Shown here: positions 25,001-35,535 of the stretch, piece after piece
Position numbering within the stretch: position 1 is the stretch's first letter
How the letters are laid out: each line of letters starts with the position of its first letter
Assembly: GCA_016218495.1 (NCBI GenBank)
Contig: JACRDU010000022.1
Location: forward strand, 1-42,927
Direction of reading: 5' to 3'
DNA from: Elusimicrobiota bacterium
GTDB taxonomy: Bacteria; Elusimicrobiota; Elusimicrobia; UBA1565
DNA: 42,927 bases
Made by a program: the position numbers and the translations under genes
Notes under the pieces: generated by a model
The model's database searches: none
What the model was told of the DNA's origin: nothing
Seen by the model: only the letters and a program-made list of their open reading frames with translations

Positions 25001-28000
25001 GGCCGTTGAGAACACCAGGCCGCCGGTCAGCTCGTAGAACACCGAGCCGGCGGGGGTCAGGCCCTGCGAGGCGATGGCGACGGTGTAGGCTTGCGACTCG
25101 GTGACGGTCGAGACCACGGTGACCTCAGCGGGGACCGGCGAGGCCAAGGGGGCGACGTTGTCCGCCGACACCGCCACCGAGAAGGTGCGCGCGGCCGCGC
25201 CGGCGGGGTCCGACCAGTTCCCCGCGCTGTCGCGCGTGAGGACGGCGGCGAAGTAGGTCGTGCCCGGGGCGAGCCCAGAGAAGGCCTGCGTCAAGCGCAT
25301 TCCGACGGCCAAGGCCCCGGAAGAGAGGACGAGGCTCTGGGCCAGGCTGCCCGGGTCGGTGCCGAAGTCGAGCCGGACCGCCGCGTCATAGATGTCGCCG
25401 GAGGCCCCGTCATCGCCGGGCGCCGTCCAGGATACGGTGACGGCGGAGCTAGAGAGAGCCGCCATCGTCAGGTCGAGGGCGGCAGAAGGCGCGGTGGCGT
25501 CGAGCTTGAGGGAGGCCGTGACGGTGGAGCCCTGGGTCCCCAGGCGGTCGACGGCCCAGAGGGCCAGCGAACGCAGGCCCTCCGGCAGGGAGAAGGGCGC
25601 CGGGGATGCTTGCGCGTCCGCGCCGTCCACCGAAAGATAGACGACGCTCGTTCCGACCGCCAGGGCTGGGTAGTCGGTGGCGCTGATAAAGAGCGGGCCC
25701 AGGCCTTGGACGAAGACCGTCGTGGTGCCCAGCCAGGTCCTGAAGGGCACCTGATAGCCCAGGGCGACGGCCGGTCCCGTGCCGTCCACGGCCACCGAGG
25801 TCAGCTTGATCTCCTCCACATGCGCGACCCTGTCGGTACTGAAGTAGCGCAGGTCGTGGGCGGTCTGTGCGGTGATGCTGAAGGAGCTTTGGTAGTCCGT
25901 GAACAGGGAGGCGGAGTCGAGGGAGTAGGCGCTGCCCGCCACGCCCACCCCGGCCCCGTCGCCTTGCACGAGCAGGTCGTCGGTGGCCGACAAGGTCAAC
26001 GAGGTCTGGGGCGTGATGAAGAGGGTGGTCCCGGGGACCTGGGGCCCCGTCGCGACGAGCCGGGTCCTGGGGGGCAGGACGTCCTCGGCCAAGGTGCGGA
26101 CCGCCACCGGGGCCGAGGCGGGCGACCAGTTCCCGGCGGTGTCTTGCGTGTAGGCCGCGGCGTAGTAGAGGGTGTCCGGCGAGAGCCCGGCCGCCGTCCA
26201 GGACAGCCCGGCCCCGGCGCGCAGGGAGCCGGCGGCCGCGACCGTACCCGCCCCGCCTGTGGTCTGCGCTTCGAGCCGCGAGAACGCGACCCCCGCGGAC
26301 CCGTCGGCGATGTCGCCCGAGGCCCCGTCGTCGCCCGGCACCGTCCAGGTCAATCGGATTGCCGAAGTCGAGAGGGCCGTCCCGGCCAGGTCGGTGACGG
26401 CGGCGGGGGGCACGGCGTCCAGCTTCACCGCCGAGCTCTTGGCGATTTCGGCGTTGCCCACGGCGTCGACGCTCCTGAAACGGAGCGTGCTCCAGCCGGC
26501 GGGCGGGGCGACGAAGTCCCCGGCGGGCGCCTCGCTGCCCGCATCGACGGAGAAGAGGGTCTGGCCCAGGCCCGAGGCGGCGCCTTCCGGCCCGTCGGTG
26601 ACCGAGAAGGACACCGTCGGCACGCCCAGCACGTAGAGGTCCCCGTTGAAGGTGCGCGAGGCCGCCGCGACGACCAGCCGCGTGTCGGGCGGGGTCAGGT
26701 CCACGAAGAAGGCGGCCGAAGAGAGGGCCGTGTTCCCCGCGCGGTCGGCGGCCTCTGCCCTGGCCTCATGGGGGCCTTCGGGCAGGCCCTGAGCAAGGGC
26801 CAAGGCCGCGGCGGAGGCGACACCTGTGCGCAGGCCGCGCCAGCGCGCGTCGGCGACGGCGGCGTTGCCGGTGGTCATGCCGCCGCCGTAGTAGATGCCC
26901 TCGGCCGTGGCGGCGGCGGCCAAAGCGACGAGGGGCAGGTGCAGCGGCGCCTCGGCGCGCCAGGTCCCCAGCACCCCGTCCGTGCCCACCTCGGCCGAGT
27001 TGACCTCGGCGTGCGGCACGGCGGCCGCGTCCCAGCCGCCCAGGTAGTAGACCCGGCCCTGGACCGAGACCGCCTCGGCGCCGTAACGTCCGGCGGGCAG
27101 GTCGGGCTCGGCTCGCCAGGCGCCGAGCAGGCCCCCGGCCTGGACGGGGGCGGACCAGACCTTGTTGGTGATGCTGCTCAGCGCCGGCTGGGTGATGCCG
27201 CCCATCACATAGAGGCGCTGATTCCATTCGACGACCTCGGGGGAGCCCAGGGGCTCCGGCAAGAGGGTGGTCGCCGTCCAGCCGCCCGGGGCGCCGGAGG
27301 CGGGGTCGAGCGGGGCGACATAGACCTCGCGATGGGGCAGGCCGCCGGCGTCCTGGCCGCCCAGGGCGTAGAGATAGGGTCCGATGGAGCCCACGCCCAC
27401 GCCGACGGCGTCGAGGCCCGAGATGGCCTGGGGGAGCGCGGCGGCGGTGGTCCAGCCCGTGACGGTGCCTGCCGTCCCGACGAGGGAGCTGTAGTAGACC
27501 GTGTTGACGGCGGCCGTGCCGGTGCGTGCGCCGCCCAGGACATAGACCCGGCCGTTGACGGCCACGGCGCTGTGGCCGGCCAGGCGGGCGGGCAGGGCGG
27601 TGGTGGCGGTCCAGGCACCGGGGGCGCCGCCGGGCCCCAGCGGGCTGGCGAAGACCTCGGTGCGCACCTCGTCGCCGCCCAGGTTCACGTTCTTGTGGCC
27701 GCCCAGCGAGTAGAGGGTGCCCCCCAGGGCGGCCATGGCGTGGGAGACCACGGGGAAGGCCAGCGCGGGGGCCGTCTGCCAGCCCGTCCCCCCGGAGCCC
27801 TCGGTGAACGAGAGCGCCGGTTGCAAGCTGCCTCCTTCCCACGAAAGCCGGAGTTGCCCGGTGGCCAGGCCGGAGAGCCCGTCCGAGAAGCCGGCGGCGA
27901 ATTGGACCGTTGAGGACGAGAAGAACGCGCCGGGGGCGGGCGAGGACAACGCGACGGCGGGCGGCTCGGGGTCGAGGATGAAGTCGGCCGTGAGGCGTGC

Positions 28001-31000
28001 CTGGTTTCCGGCCAGGTCGCGCGCCGCCGCCTCCAGCGAATGGCGCCCCGGCGCGAAGGGGGGCGCGGGGGTGAAGCGGGCCTGGGCCGCCGAGACGGCG
28101 GCCTGGGTGGTCACATCCAGCCCGTCCAGGCTCAGGGTGACGCCGGACGGGTCGATGCCGCTGACCGCATCGGAGAAGGAAGCAACGAGTTCGGGCAAGG
28201 CGCCCGGCACGAAGGCGAGGGCGGCCGAGGAGAGCGCGGCCCCGGCCGCGCTCAGGGCAATCGCCGGAGGAGCGCCGTCAACGGTGACGAGGGCGGAGGC
28301 GGAAGTGGCGTTGCCCACCCGGTCCGTCCCGGCGGCCGTCAGGGTGTATTGGCCGTCGGCCAGGTCCTCCTCGGGGACGCCTTCCAGCCGCGCCGAGCCG
28401 GGGGTCCCCGCATCGACCCGGGTGAAGCGCGCGTCGGCGACGGCGGCGTTGCCGGCGGTCATGCCGCCGCCGTAGTAGATGCCCTCGGCCGTGGCGGCGG
28501 CGGCCAAAGCGACGAGGGGCAGGTGCAGCGGCGCCTCGGGCCGCCAGGCCCCCAGCACCCCGTCCGTGCCCACCTCGGCCGAGTTGACCTCGGCGTGCGG
28601 GACGGCGGCCGCGTCCCAGCCCCCCAGCGAGTAGACCCTCCCCATCGCCGAGACCGCCTCCGCCCCGTAGCGTCCGGCGGGCAGGTCGGGCTCGGCTCGC
28701 CAGGCGCCGAGCAGGCCCCCGGCCTGGACGGGGGCGGACCAGACCTTGTTGGTGATGCTGCTCAGCGCCGGCTGGGTGATGCCGCCCATCACATAGAGGC
28801 GTCGGTTCCACTCGACGACGCGCGGCGAGCCGAGAGGCTCCGGCAAGAGGGTGGTGGCTGTCCAGGAGCCCGGGGCGCCGCCGACCGGGTCCAAGGGCGC
28901 CACATAGACCTCCCTGTGCGTCTGGCCGGCGGCGTCCTGGCCGCCCAGGGCGTAGAGATAGGGTCCGATGGAGCCGACGCCCACGCCGACGGCGTCGAGG
29001 CCCGAGATGGCCTGGGGCAGGGCGGCCGCAGTGCTCCAGGTCCCGAGCGCGCCGTTGGGGCCGACGGGGGAGGCGAAGTAGACGGTGTTGACGGCGGCCG
29101 TGCCGGTGCGTGCGCCGCCCAGGACATAGAGCCGGCCGTTGACGGCCACGGCGCTGTGCCCGGCCAGGCGGGCGGGTAGGGCGGTGGTGGCGGTCCAGGC
29201 GCCGGGGGCGCCGCCGGGCCCCAGCGGGCTGGCGAAGACCTCGGTGCGCACCTCGTCGCCGCCCAGGTTCACGTTCTTGTGGCCGCCCAGCGAGTAGAGG
29301 AAGCCTCCCAAAGAGGCCATGGCGTGGGAGACCACGGGGAAGGACAGCGACGGCGCGGTCTGCCAGGCGGTCACCTTGCCGTCCCCGCCCTGCAGGACGG
29401 GAGACAGCGTCAGCGCCGGTCCGCCCAGGCTGAGCGAGAGCTGGCCGGTGGCCAGGCCCGAGAGTTGGTCGTTGAAGGCCGCCGCGAAGGTGGGCCTGGG
29501 CTGGGTGTAGTACGGGCCGGTGCTGAGCAGGGCGATGGAGGGCGGGGTGAGGTCGACCGTGAACGAAGTGACGGCTACGGCGGCATTCGCCACCCGGTCG
29601 GCGGCATGGAACGAGGCAAGATGGCTGCCTTCGCCGAGGGAGGCGTTCAGGGTGAGGGAGTCACCGGCCGGCACGGCGCCCGCCAGCTCCACGGCTCCGT
29701 CGAAGACCTTGAAGGCCCCCGGGTCGAGGCCGGAGCCGGGGAAGCCGGGGGCGGCCTCGGGGTCGGAGAACGAGGCGGAGAGGAAATGGGGCGCCTGGCC
29801 GATGTAGGTGCCGGAGGCGGGGAAGACGGCTAGCGGGGCGGGCGGGGTGTTGTCGACGGTTATTGAGGAGGTTTGGACGGGTTCGATGTTGCCGGCGACA
29901 TCGACGGCGGAGTAGGCCAGGTTTTTGGGACCTTCCTGGGCCAGGGAGAAGGAGGCGGAGGAGGCGAGAACGATGCTGGTGGAGCCGTCAATCGCGTAAG
30001 TGAGGGAGGCTACGCCGGAGAGGTCGTCGGTGGCCGCTAAGGAGATTACTGTCTGCGAACTTACAAATGACGGGTCGCCGAGTACAGAGGGCGGGCCTAA
30101 AGTGAGCTGGGTATGCGGAGGCGTGGAGTCCAGCGGGTGCACGATTTGGAACGGGACCGAATAGGCGGCGGTAGAGTTGAGCACCCAGTCCCGGGCCGTG
30201 ACCTCCAGGACCCAGGAGCCGTCGTCCAGCTCGGGGGCGAAGAAGAGCCGGCCCAGGGCCACGACTACGACGGTCGAACCGGAATTGGGCGTGCCCGTGT
30301 CTTCGAGCTGCATGAGGCGCGCCTGGGCGGTGGGGGCGGGGTCGAGGTCGTCTAAGAGGGTCCAGGCGACGGTGAAGCTGGAGACGGCGTCGCCGAAGGT
30401 GGCGCTGGAGGGGAACAAGGCGGTGATGACGGGGGGCTCGGCATCGACGAGGATGCGCCGGTGATGGGTCGGCTCCAGGTTGTTCTCCTCGTCCCAGCTC
30501 CGGAAGTGGATATCGACTTTCCCGCTGGGGAGGTTCAGCGCGCGCGCGGCGGCGAAGTAGGGGCCGGTCCCGAGCCGGTACTGGGTCATGAGGACGCCCG
30601 AGGCTTGGTCGCTCGCCGACAAAGGCGGCGCGGTGCCCCCGGCGACGACGGGGTCCCCCGCCGGGTCGAGCGGCGTCCCGGGGAGGAAGGCCGTGGCGGG
30701 CGGAACCCGGTCCGAACCCGTGGGCAGGAGCAGCTCGATGACGCCCAAAGCGTCGCTCAGCGCCGTGATGCGGCCGGCGGCCGGGTCGACCGAGTCCGTG
30801 ATGTTCTCTGGGCCGTTTCCGCTCCGGAGCCGGGCCTGCACGAAGGGCATGTCGGCCTGGGCCAGGGCGGGGTCGAGCGGCAGGGTCACCCTGGCCCGCC
30901 CGTTGAAGACCGGGTCGGCGCTCACGGCGGTGGCGACGACGCTGGCCGGGGGGGTGGCGGAGGCGTAGCCGCACGTCGGGTCGGGGTTGAGCAGGACGAG

Positions 31001-33631
31001 CGCCGCGGACGCCGTCCCGTCGGCGTTGACGCCGTCGGGGAACTCGACGGCGATGGCGCGGCCCTCAGGGTCCAGGACGGCCGAGGGGGAGCCGGGGCCG
31101 AAGGAGGCCCGGCTCGAGGTCATGGGGCCGTCGCCCGCCGAGACGACATGGGCGAGGTAATGGACGGCGTCCAGGCGGACGTCGCCGACCAGCGGCGAAG
31201 TGAAGCCGGGGAAGGTTCCGGCCGTGTTATGCTCCAGCTCGACGCGCAGGCGCAGCGCGCCTCCCGGCAGGAGCAGGCCGGGCGTGGGGGCGGTGAAGGT
31301 CCCCGAGGGCGGGGCGAAGAGGTCCAGGTACGAGGGGTCGTGGGGCGCCGCCGTGCGTACCGCCAGCGTGACGGTACCGTCCTGGGGGGAGCCCAGGGGC
31401 AGGCCGGTGAACGCCGCCGTCGTGGTGCCGAGCTCCACGCGCAGCGCCTTGATGAGCGTGCCGAGCGTCTCGACGCCGAAGAGCGGGTTCGAGACGATGC
31501 CGCTGGCCGAGCCGCTGCTGGCGAAGCTCCCGTCGGCGACCCGGCGCAACGACAAGAGGTCGGTCCCGCCTTGGAGGGCGACGCGGCAGTCGTAGGGCGC
31601 GCCGTCGCCGTTGATGGCGGTCTCTTGGAACTGGACGTTGAGCTCCTTTTGGGAGAGATGGCCGGCCGCGTCCATGGCGATGACGACGTACTGGTCTGCG
31701 CTCAGGCCGGTGAAGCTGAAGGCCGACGAGCGCTGCGCCTCGGGCACGGAAGGCTCCCCGGAGGAGATGGCGACGGCGGGCAGGCTCTCGTAGAGGGCCG
31801 GGGTCATGTCGGCGAAATTTATGTCTTGGAAGCGGAAGACGCGCGCTTCCTTGAGCCAGAAGCCATCGGACGCCGTTCCGTCGATGGCGTAGAGCGCGGG
31901 GCGGTCCAGCGCCGGGGAGGAGGAGAACTTGACGGAGCCCAGCGTGACCGAAGGGCTGGTGACGTCGACGTAGAAGGAGGCCCTGGTGGCCCTGCCGAGC
32001 GCGTCCAGGAGGTCCAGCTCGTAGAGCGAGCCTTCGCGAAGGGACATGGAGCCCGTCACCGGCACGGTGGAGGGCGGGGACGGGGCGGCGGAGAAGACGA
32101 GGAGGCCGTCCTCGAAGACCCGCGCGTCGGCCAGCCCGGAGCCGGCGTCGGAGAAGGAGAAGGAGAAGGAGCTGACGTCGAGCACGGGGGTGCTCAGCGC
32201 GACGGAGACGCGGTCGCCGACTATGGTGGCCGAGACCGCCGGCGGGACGGGGATGCCGGACGGTTGGAAGACGAGAAGGGCCGTGGGAGAGGAGCTATCA
32301 ATGGTAAAACTCACAGATGTGTCGAAGGCTCCCGCCGTCGAGGAACCGTTCCCGTCTATGTCGAGTTCTTGATTGTTCGTGTCCTGGCCAGGCCCGCACA
32401 AGACCTTTCTCGCTCTTACAGCGACCGTCACTTGACCGTCAGGAGCAGAGGCGGGTAGCGTCGTCGTGCCAGACCAATTGTCGTTTGGGAGAATCGTGCT
32501 GCCCCAATTTCCGCCACTGGTCACGTCTTGCGTCGAGCCGTCGGAGAAACGAAGTTGGACCTTAAAATCACCCCAACTGGAGTCCATTGGCTCTGAGAAC
32601 CGAAGATTAATCCGTATCGGACCTTGGCCCGCAAAGTCCGACTGCCCCGACGATCCCGGGTAATCGGAATTTTGGAAGGCACCTCCACTATCAGGGTTAT
32701 ATGGGTACACGCTCGCGAACTGATAGTGATAGAGAGACTTTGAAAAGCTGCCATTCCCGGCGGTATCTTGCTTCACATCCGCTATCACGAGACGTGGCGC
32801 GTTGTAGAGCCTCAAGTCGCCAGGATCGCGCGGGTTTGAGTCCGTGCGGTATACCACGCCATTGAATACCTGTGCGCCCGCCGCACCGACTGCCGCCGAC
32901 AGCGGGGCATTCCCATAGCCCGCGGCCGTCTCGTTCCGAATACCTGACATATTGCCGAAGATCGTCTTCGTTATGTCGAACCCAACGCTTTGGAAGAGCT
33001 GGCCCACGGGGCAAGTGGGAGTCAGCCCGATAAATCCCCGCGTGCGATGCTGCGCGTCGATGAATCCAGGCGCCAAGCTGACCGACTCGCAACCTTGAAC
33101 CTGGACAAGGGAGTGTTGGGTGACAAGCCGATTGATAAACGAGTTCTTAACCGCGATAGCGTACAAGGGGGGCGCACCCCCAGCAACACCGACAGGCCCT
33201 ACAAATGCCTCTCCGCTCTGAACCGTTCCATTGTTGAGGTAGGTGGCCAATTTAGCTTCGGCAAGCGCGAGATCGGAATAGGCCTCAACGGCCAGCGCAC
33301 CTTCGCCATTGGCGTGGCTCGATACAAAAAGAATGCCGGCCGGAGTCCCAAGGACAGTAATGAAATTGCCCAGGGTTACGGTCGGGTTGGGGCTAGGAGC
33401 TGCGGATTGGATGAAGGAAAGAGACTGTTGATATTGTAGGCAGGCTGGCCCAAGGCTGCCGAATGCGGAGACGATAAATACACTTTCTCCATTTTCGCCG
33501 GTCTGGAAATAGAATGGACTGAAAATCTGGGAAGTGCGGCGAGCAGGCAGTTCGGGTGGCACGAAGGCGAATGCTGACGACGAAAGAATCAGCACGAGTG
33601 CGCTGGCCCCGATTTTTCGTGAGGCGCTCAT
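22009..33631 (-). CDS. Giant secreted multi-domain protein, frame broken in a G9 run
   Basis: Two reading frames join if one base of the run at 24,499-24,507 is removed, giving 3,873 residues from ATG 33,631 (ATGA overlap with the upstream gene; a GTG at 33,649 is less likely). In order: signal peptide (~1-23); a caspase-like peptidase region (~45-260) with His106 in LFVSSHANG and Cys181 in VQGCES; Ig-like domains; a Kelch propeller (~1,424-1,734) and its near copy (~1,953-2,262), each set inside an Ig-like domain; FN3 and Ig-like repeats with 'VDGTPP' linkers; an NHL propeller (~3,330-3,590) with KPRGVAWAPNRVYVADTGHD; a ZU5-like domain (~3,630-3,755); a C-terminal sorting-like domain (FPNP, YDIAGTPV, SGVYLYVV, GKMAVVR). 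It is probably a surface or secreted protein. The first ~440 residues have lower GC than the rest. Confidence 0.85.
24499..24507 (-). other. G9/C9 homopolymer that breaks the reading frame
   Basis: On the coding strand, nine C follow GTGGACGGGA. The upstream frame reads VDGT-PPH and runs on into meaningless sequence; the downstream frame resumes at LTFSADQSTF. Eight C would read VDGTPPTLTFSADQ, matching other 'VDGTPP' linkers in this protein. It is either a homopolymer sequencing error or a slippage site. Confidence 0.85.
26847..27775. repeat. Kelch-propeller duplication, copy B
   Basis: Direct repeat of 28,431-29,359 at a constant offset of 1,584 bp (528 codons). Long tracts are identical base for base, for example about 27,090-27,215 against 28,674-28,800, including synonymous positions. 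Confidence 0.9.
28431..29359. repeat. Kelch-propeller duplication, copy A
   Basis: Partner of 26,847-27,775 inside the second giant gene. The flanking Ig-like segments are much less similar than the propeller, so the homogenised unit is the propeller. Confidence 0.9.
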
Positions 33632-34440
33632 TTTCTCTTTTGGGCCCACTCGCCTGCCATGTAGTTTGCGAGAACGTCGTAGGCGGCTATGCGATTCATT
33701 GGAAACACCTCTAGCATCGCACGCTCCCGGTCCTCTTTTGACAGGCTGCCCTTTTCCATAATCTCGACAACTTTGGCTCTTGGGTCCGCGATTCGCATGA
33801 CGCCGTTATCCGATGAAAAGAACAGGCAAACACCGCTGGCCAAGTCCCGCTCGTATTGATCAATCAGGCGCTTCTGCACTTCTTGTGGATCTACTGTGCC
33901 CTGAGCCTGCTTCTTTGTTTTTTGTGTCAGACCCTGGAACTGAAGCATGTGCATAAAGTGCTTGTCGCCTGCGAGTCTGAAGACCATGACCCGCTCACCT
34001 TCCCACTTTGCGTCAGCAACGACGCTGGGCTGTGATTTCACATATTGCAGAATTTCCTCGTGGCTCCGACGAGCCTCAAACATCTCTTTTGCACGAGCCT
34101 GTACGCGCTCGAGTTCGCGCAGGAGTTTTCGCCGATCATCTTTGACCAGGACGCGAACCTTCTCATCATCTTCAGCGGCAATTGGAGAAGGTACAAGTTG
34201 AACCCCGTTGACAAAGAGGGTCGAGCCGGCATACTTGAATCGATACGGCGGCCGCAGCGCGTGTCCATATGCGATGACCAGGCCGGCCGCGACCCCAGTG
34301 CTTTGATCCACCGGGGCAATCTTGACGCGACGGTCGCGCTCGCGCTCATGATCCCGGAGATTCGCGGCGTTACCATCTGCCGGGTGAAAGCCAATAGCCG
34401 CCAACGCTAGCAAACCCATCAGTACAGGTCTCTTATCCAT
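33628..34440 (-). CDS. Secreted protein of unknown function with a coiled-coil segment
   Basis: 270 residues; not recognised. A signal peptide (~1-26, ending DGNA) precedes a region with GVAAGLVIAYGHALRPPYRFKYAGSTLFVNGVQLVPSP, which looks like a small beta domain. A charged helical, probably coiled-coil segment (~90-135) follows, then a mixed domain with ERVMVFRLAGDKHFMHMLQFQG and a helical C-terminus. Its stop overlaps the giant protein start (ATGA), and its start overlaps the preceding small gene by 8 nt, so it is translated as part of that operon. GC content is clearly lower than in the giant genes. It may assist export, folding or processing of the giant protein; this is inference from position only. 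Confidence 0.75.
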   Translation of the reverse strand: MDKRPVLMGLLALAAIGFHPADGNAANLRDHERERDRRVKIAPVDQSTGVAAGLVIAYGHALRPPYRFKYAGSTLFVNGVQLVPSPIAAEDDEKVRVLVKDDRRKLLRELERVQARAKEMFEARRSHEEILQYVKSQPSVVADAKWEGERVMVFRLAGDKHFMHMLQFQGLTQKTKKQAQGTVDPQEVQKRLIDQYERDLASGVCLFFSSDNGVMRIADPRAKVVEIMEKGSLSKEDRERAMLEVFPMNRIAAYDVLANYMAGEWAQKRK

Positions 34441-34636
34441 TCTTCATCCGTGCAACTCGCCGCTCCTCTTCGACCTTCTGCATCCAGTCCGCCACGATGG
34501 CGATGCTGTCTCGAAGCTCCCAAAGATGGTGATTGAGCTCCCGAAAGTTGCGAGCCATGAGCCGCTGATAGGGGTCCTTGAGGGCCGCCTCATCTTTGTC
34601 CGGGTCCGGCGGATGCGTGTCTCTGGGTCGGGCCAT
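34433..34636 (-). CDS. Small hypothetical protein (67 aa), first gene of the PorV operon
   Basis: ATG 34,636 is chosen over TTG 34,648 because GGAGG lies 5 nt before it. The protein is hydrophilic: a Pro/Asp-rich start (residues ~1-20), then a helix with FRELNHHLWELRDSIAIVADWMQKVEEERRVARM, which could form a coiled coil. There is no signal peptide or membrane segment, so it should be cytoplasmic. It overlaps the secreted 270-residue protein gene by 8 nt. Function is unknown. Confidence 0.65.
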   Translation of the reverse strand: MARPRDTHPPDPDKDEAALKDPYQRLMARNFRELNHHLWELRDSIAIVADWMQKVEEERRVARMKNG

Positions 34637-34685
34637 CGCCTCCTCCAAGTACCCCTTAAGTGTGGAAGATGATTGTCCTTAAAAT

Positions 34686-34710
34686 GTCGTCATGACGAAG
34701 ATGTGACGAC
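34686..34710. promoter_or_regulatory. TGACGA half-site cluster, candidate response-regulator box
   Basis: TGACGA occurs at 34,693-34,698 and 34,704-34,709, exactly 11 bp apart, and as its complement at 34,687-34,692, making a perfect 12-bp palindrome TCGTCATGACGA (34,687-34,698). Direct repeats one helical turn apart are the usual target of OmpR/PhoB-family regulators, one of which is encoded next door. The cluster lies 50-75 bp before the first gene of the PorV operon. No confident -35/-10 pair follows. Confidence 0.5.
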
Positions 34711-34719
34711 CCCAGCATC

Positions 34720-34736
34720 ATTCCTCGTCGAGGAAT
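34720..34736. promoter_or_regulatory. Perfect 17-bp palindrome ATTCCTCG-T-CGAGGAAT
   Basis: Eight-base arms around one central base, between the response-regulator gene and the PorV operon. It could be a dimeric repressor site; as RNA it would make a poor hairpin because there is almost no loop. Confidence 0.5.
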
Positions 34737-34779
34737 TGGCTCCAGAAGAGTGTTGAGATTTCAGGCCAGGTCTTGACAA

Positions 34780-34800
34780 CATCCCGCAGGACGCGGGATG
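34780..34800 (-). terminator. Hairpin after the response-regulator gene, possible terminator
   Basis: Perfect 8-bp stem CATCCCGC/GCGGGATG with a 5-base loop, starting 9 nt after the regulator stop codon. It is followed on the minus strand by TTGTCAAG rather than a real T-run, so termination may be weak or the hairpin may protect the 3' end. Confidence 0.5.
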
Positions 34801-34809
34801 AATGCGGAA

Positions 34810-35532
34810 TCAGTTGCGGGAGACTTGCGGCTTCTCGTGAAGGACGTAACCCTGCCCGTAACGGGCTTCGATGCGCGCTCCCCATTCTCCAAGCGCCTTG
34901 CGGAGGTTGTGGATGTGCTTGCGCACGTCTTCCGGCGAGGTTTCGTCTGAGGCAGTAGAAATGGCGTCGGCGAGATAGTCCTGGGGGTGAACAACGCCGG
35001 GGCGCTCAAGGAGCAAGGCCAAGAGATCGAATTCCTTCGGTTGTAGATGAACTGGATTATCGACGAGCGTTACAGCCTTGGCTTTCATGCTGAGGCATAG
35101 CCCTTCGAGCGTGAACACGCCGCGATCCTCTTGAGCCATCCGCCAGCGCTCTAGGTGGTTGCGTAGCTTGAGGTAGAGCTCACGTTCGCGGAAGGGCTTC
35201 GTGAAATACTCGTCGGCGCGGGATTCTAGTGCAATATCCGCATCCTTGTCGCGCTGATTGCCTGTGACCATGAAAACGACGATGTTTCGGGTCTCCGGAT
35301 TGGCACGTATCCGCCGCAGCAGCGAAAGGCCGTCGGTGTCCGGCAGATGCCAGTCCAGCACGACAGCATCGATAGGCGGGGACGGGTGGCGCTTGAGCTG
35401 ATTGAGGGCCGCCTTGCCCGTTTTGGCTAGAAGCCCAATGAACTCGTCTTTGTGAAGTCGTCCGAAGAAGCTCTGGTAGAGCTCCTGATAGGACTCATCG
35501 TCCTCAACAACCAATACCCGAGCTCTAGCCAT
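34810..35532 (-). CDS. OmpR/PhoB-type response regulator
   Basis: 240 residues from ATG 35,532; a TTG at 35,571 is rejected because it falls in the promoter -35 box. The receiver domain (~1-125) has the acidic pair Asp11-Asp12, phosphoacceptor Asp60 (VVLDWHLPDTDG), the VTGN switch and FTKPF lysine. The winged-helix effector (~140-235) has LQPKEFDLLALLLERPGVV and the recognition segment DVRKHIHNLRKALGEWGARIEARYGQGYVL. No histidine kinase is in the window, so its input is unknown. Its gene is separated from the integrases upstream by its own promoter, and it may control the PorV operon downstream, whose upstream region carries 11-bp repeats. Confidence 0.92.
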   Translation of the reverse strand: MARARVLVVEDDESYQELYQSFFGRLHKDEFIGLLAKTGKAALNQLKRHPSPPIDAVVLDWHLPDTDGLSLLRRIRANPETRNIVVFMVTGNQRDKDADIALESRADEYFTKPFRERELYLKLRNHLERWRMAQEDRGVFTLEGLCLSMKAKAVTLVDNPVHLQPKEFDLLALLLERPGVVHPQDYLADAISTASDETSPEDVRKHIHNLRKALGEWGARIEARYGQGYVLHEKPQVSRN

Positions 35533-35535
35533 GGC

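Noticed and set aside
25091-27913. A 940-codon open frame on the plus strand, and another at 30,461-32,458
   Set aside because: Both are antisense shadows of the second giant gene, with Gly/Arg/Gln-rich nonsense translations.
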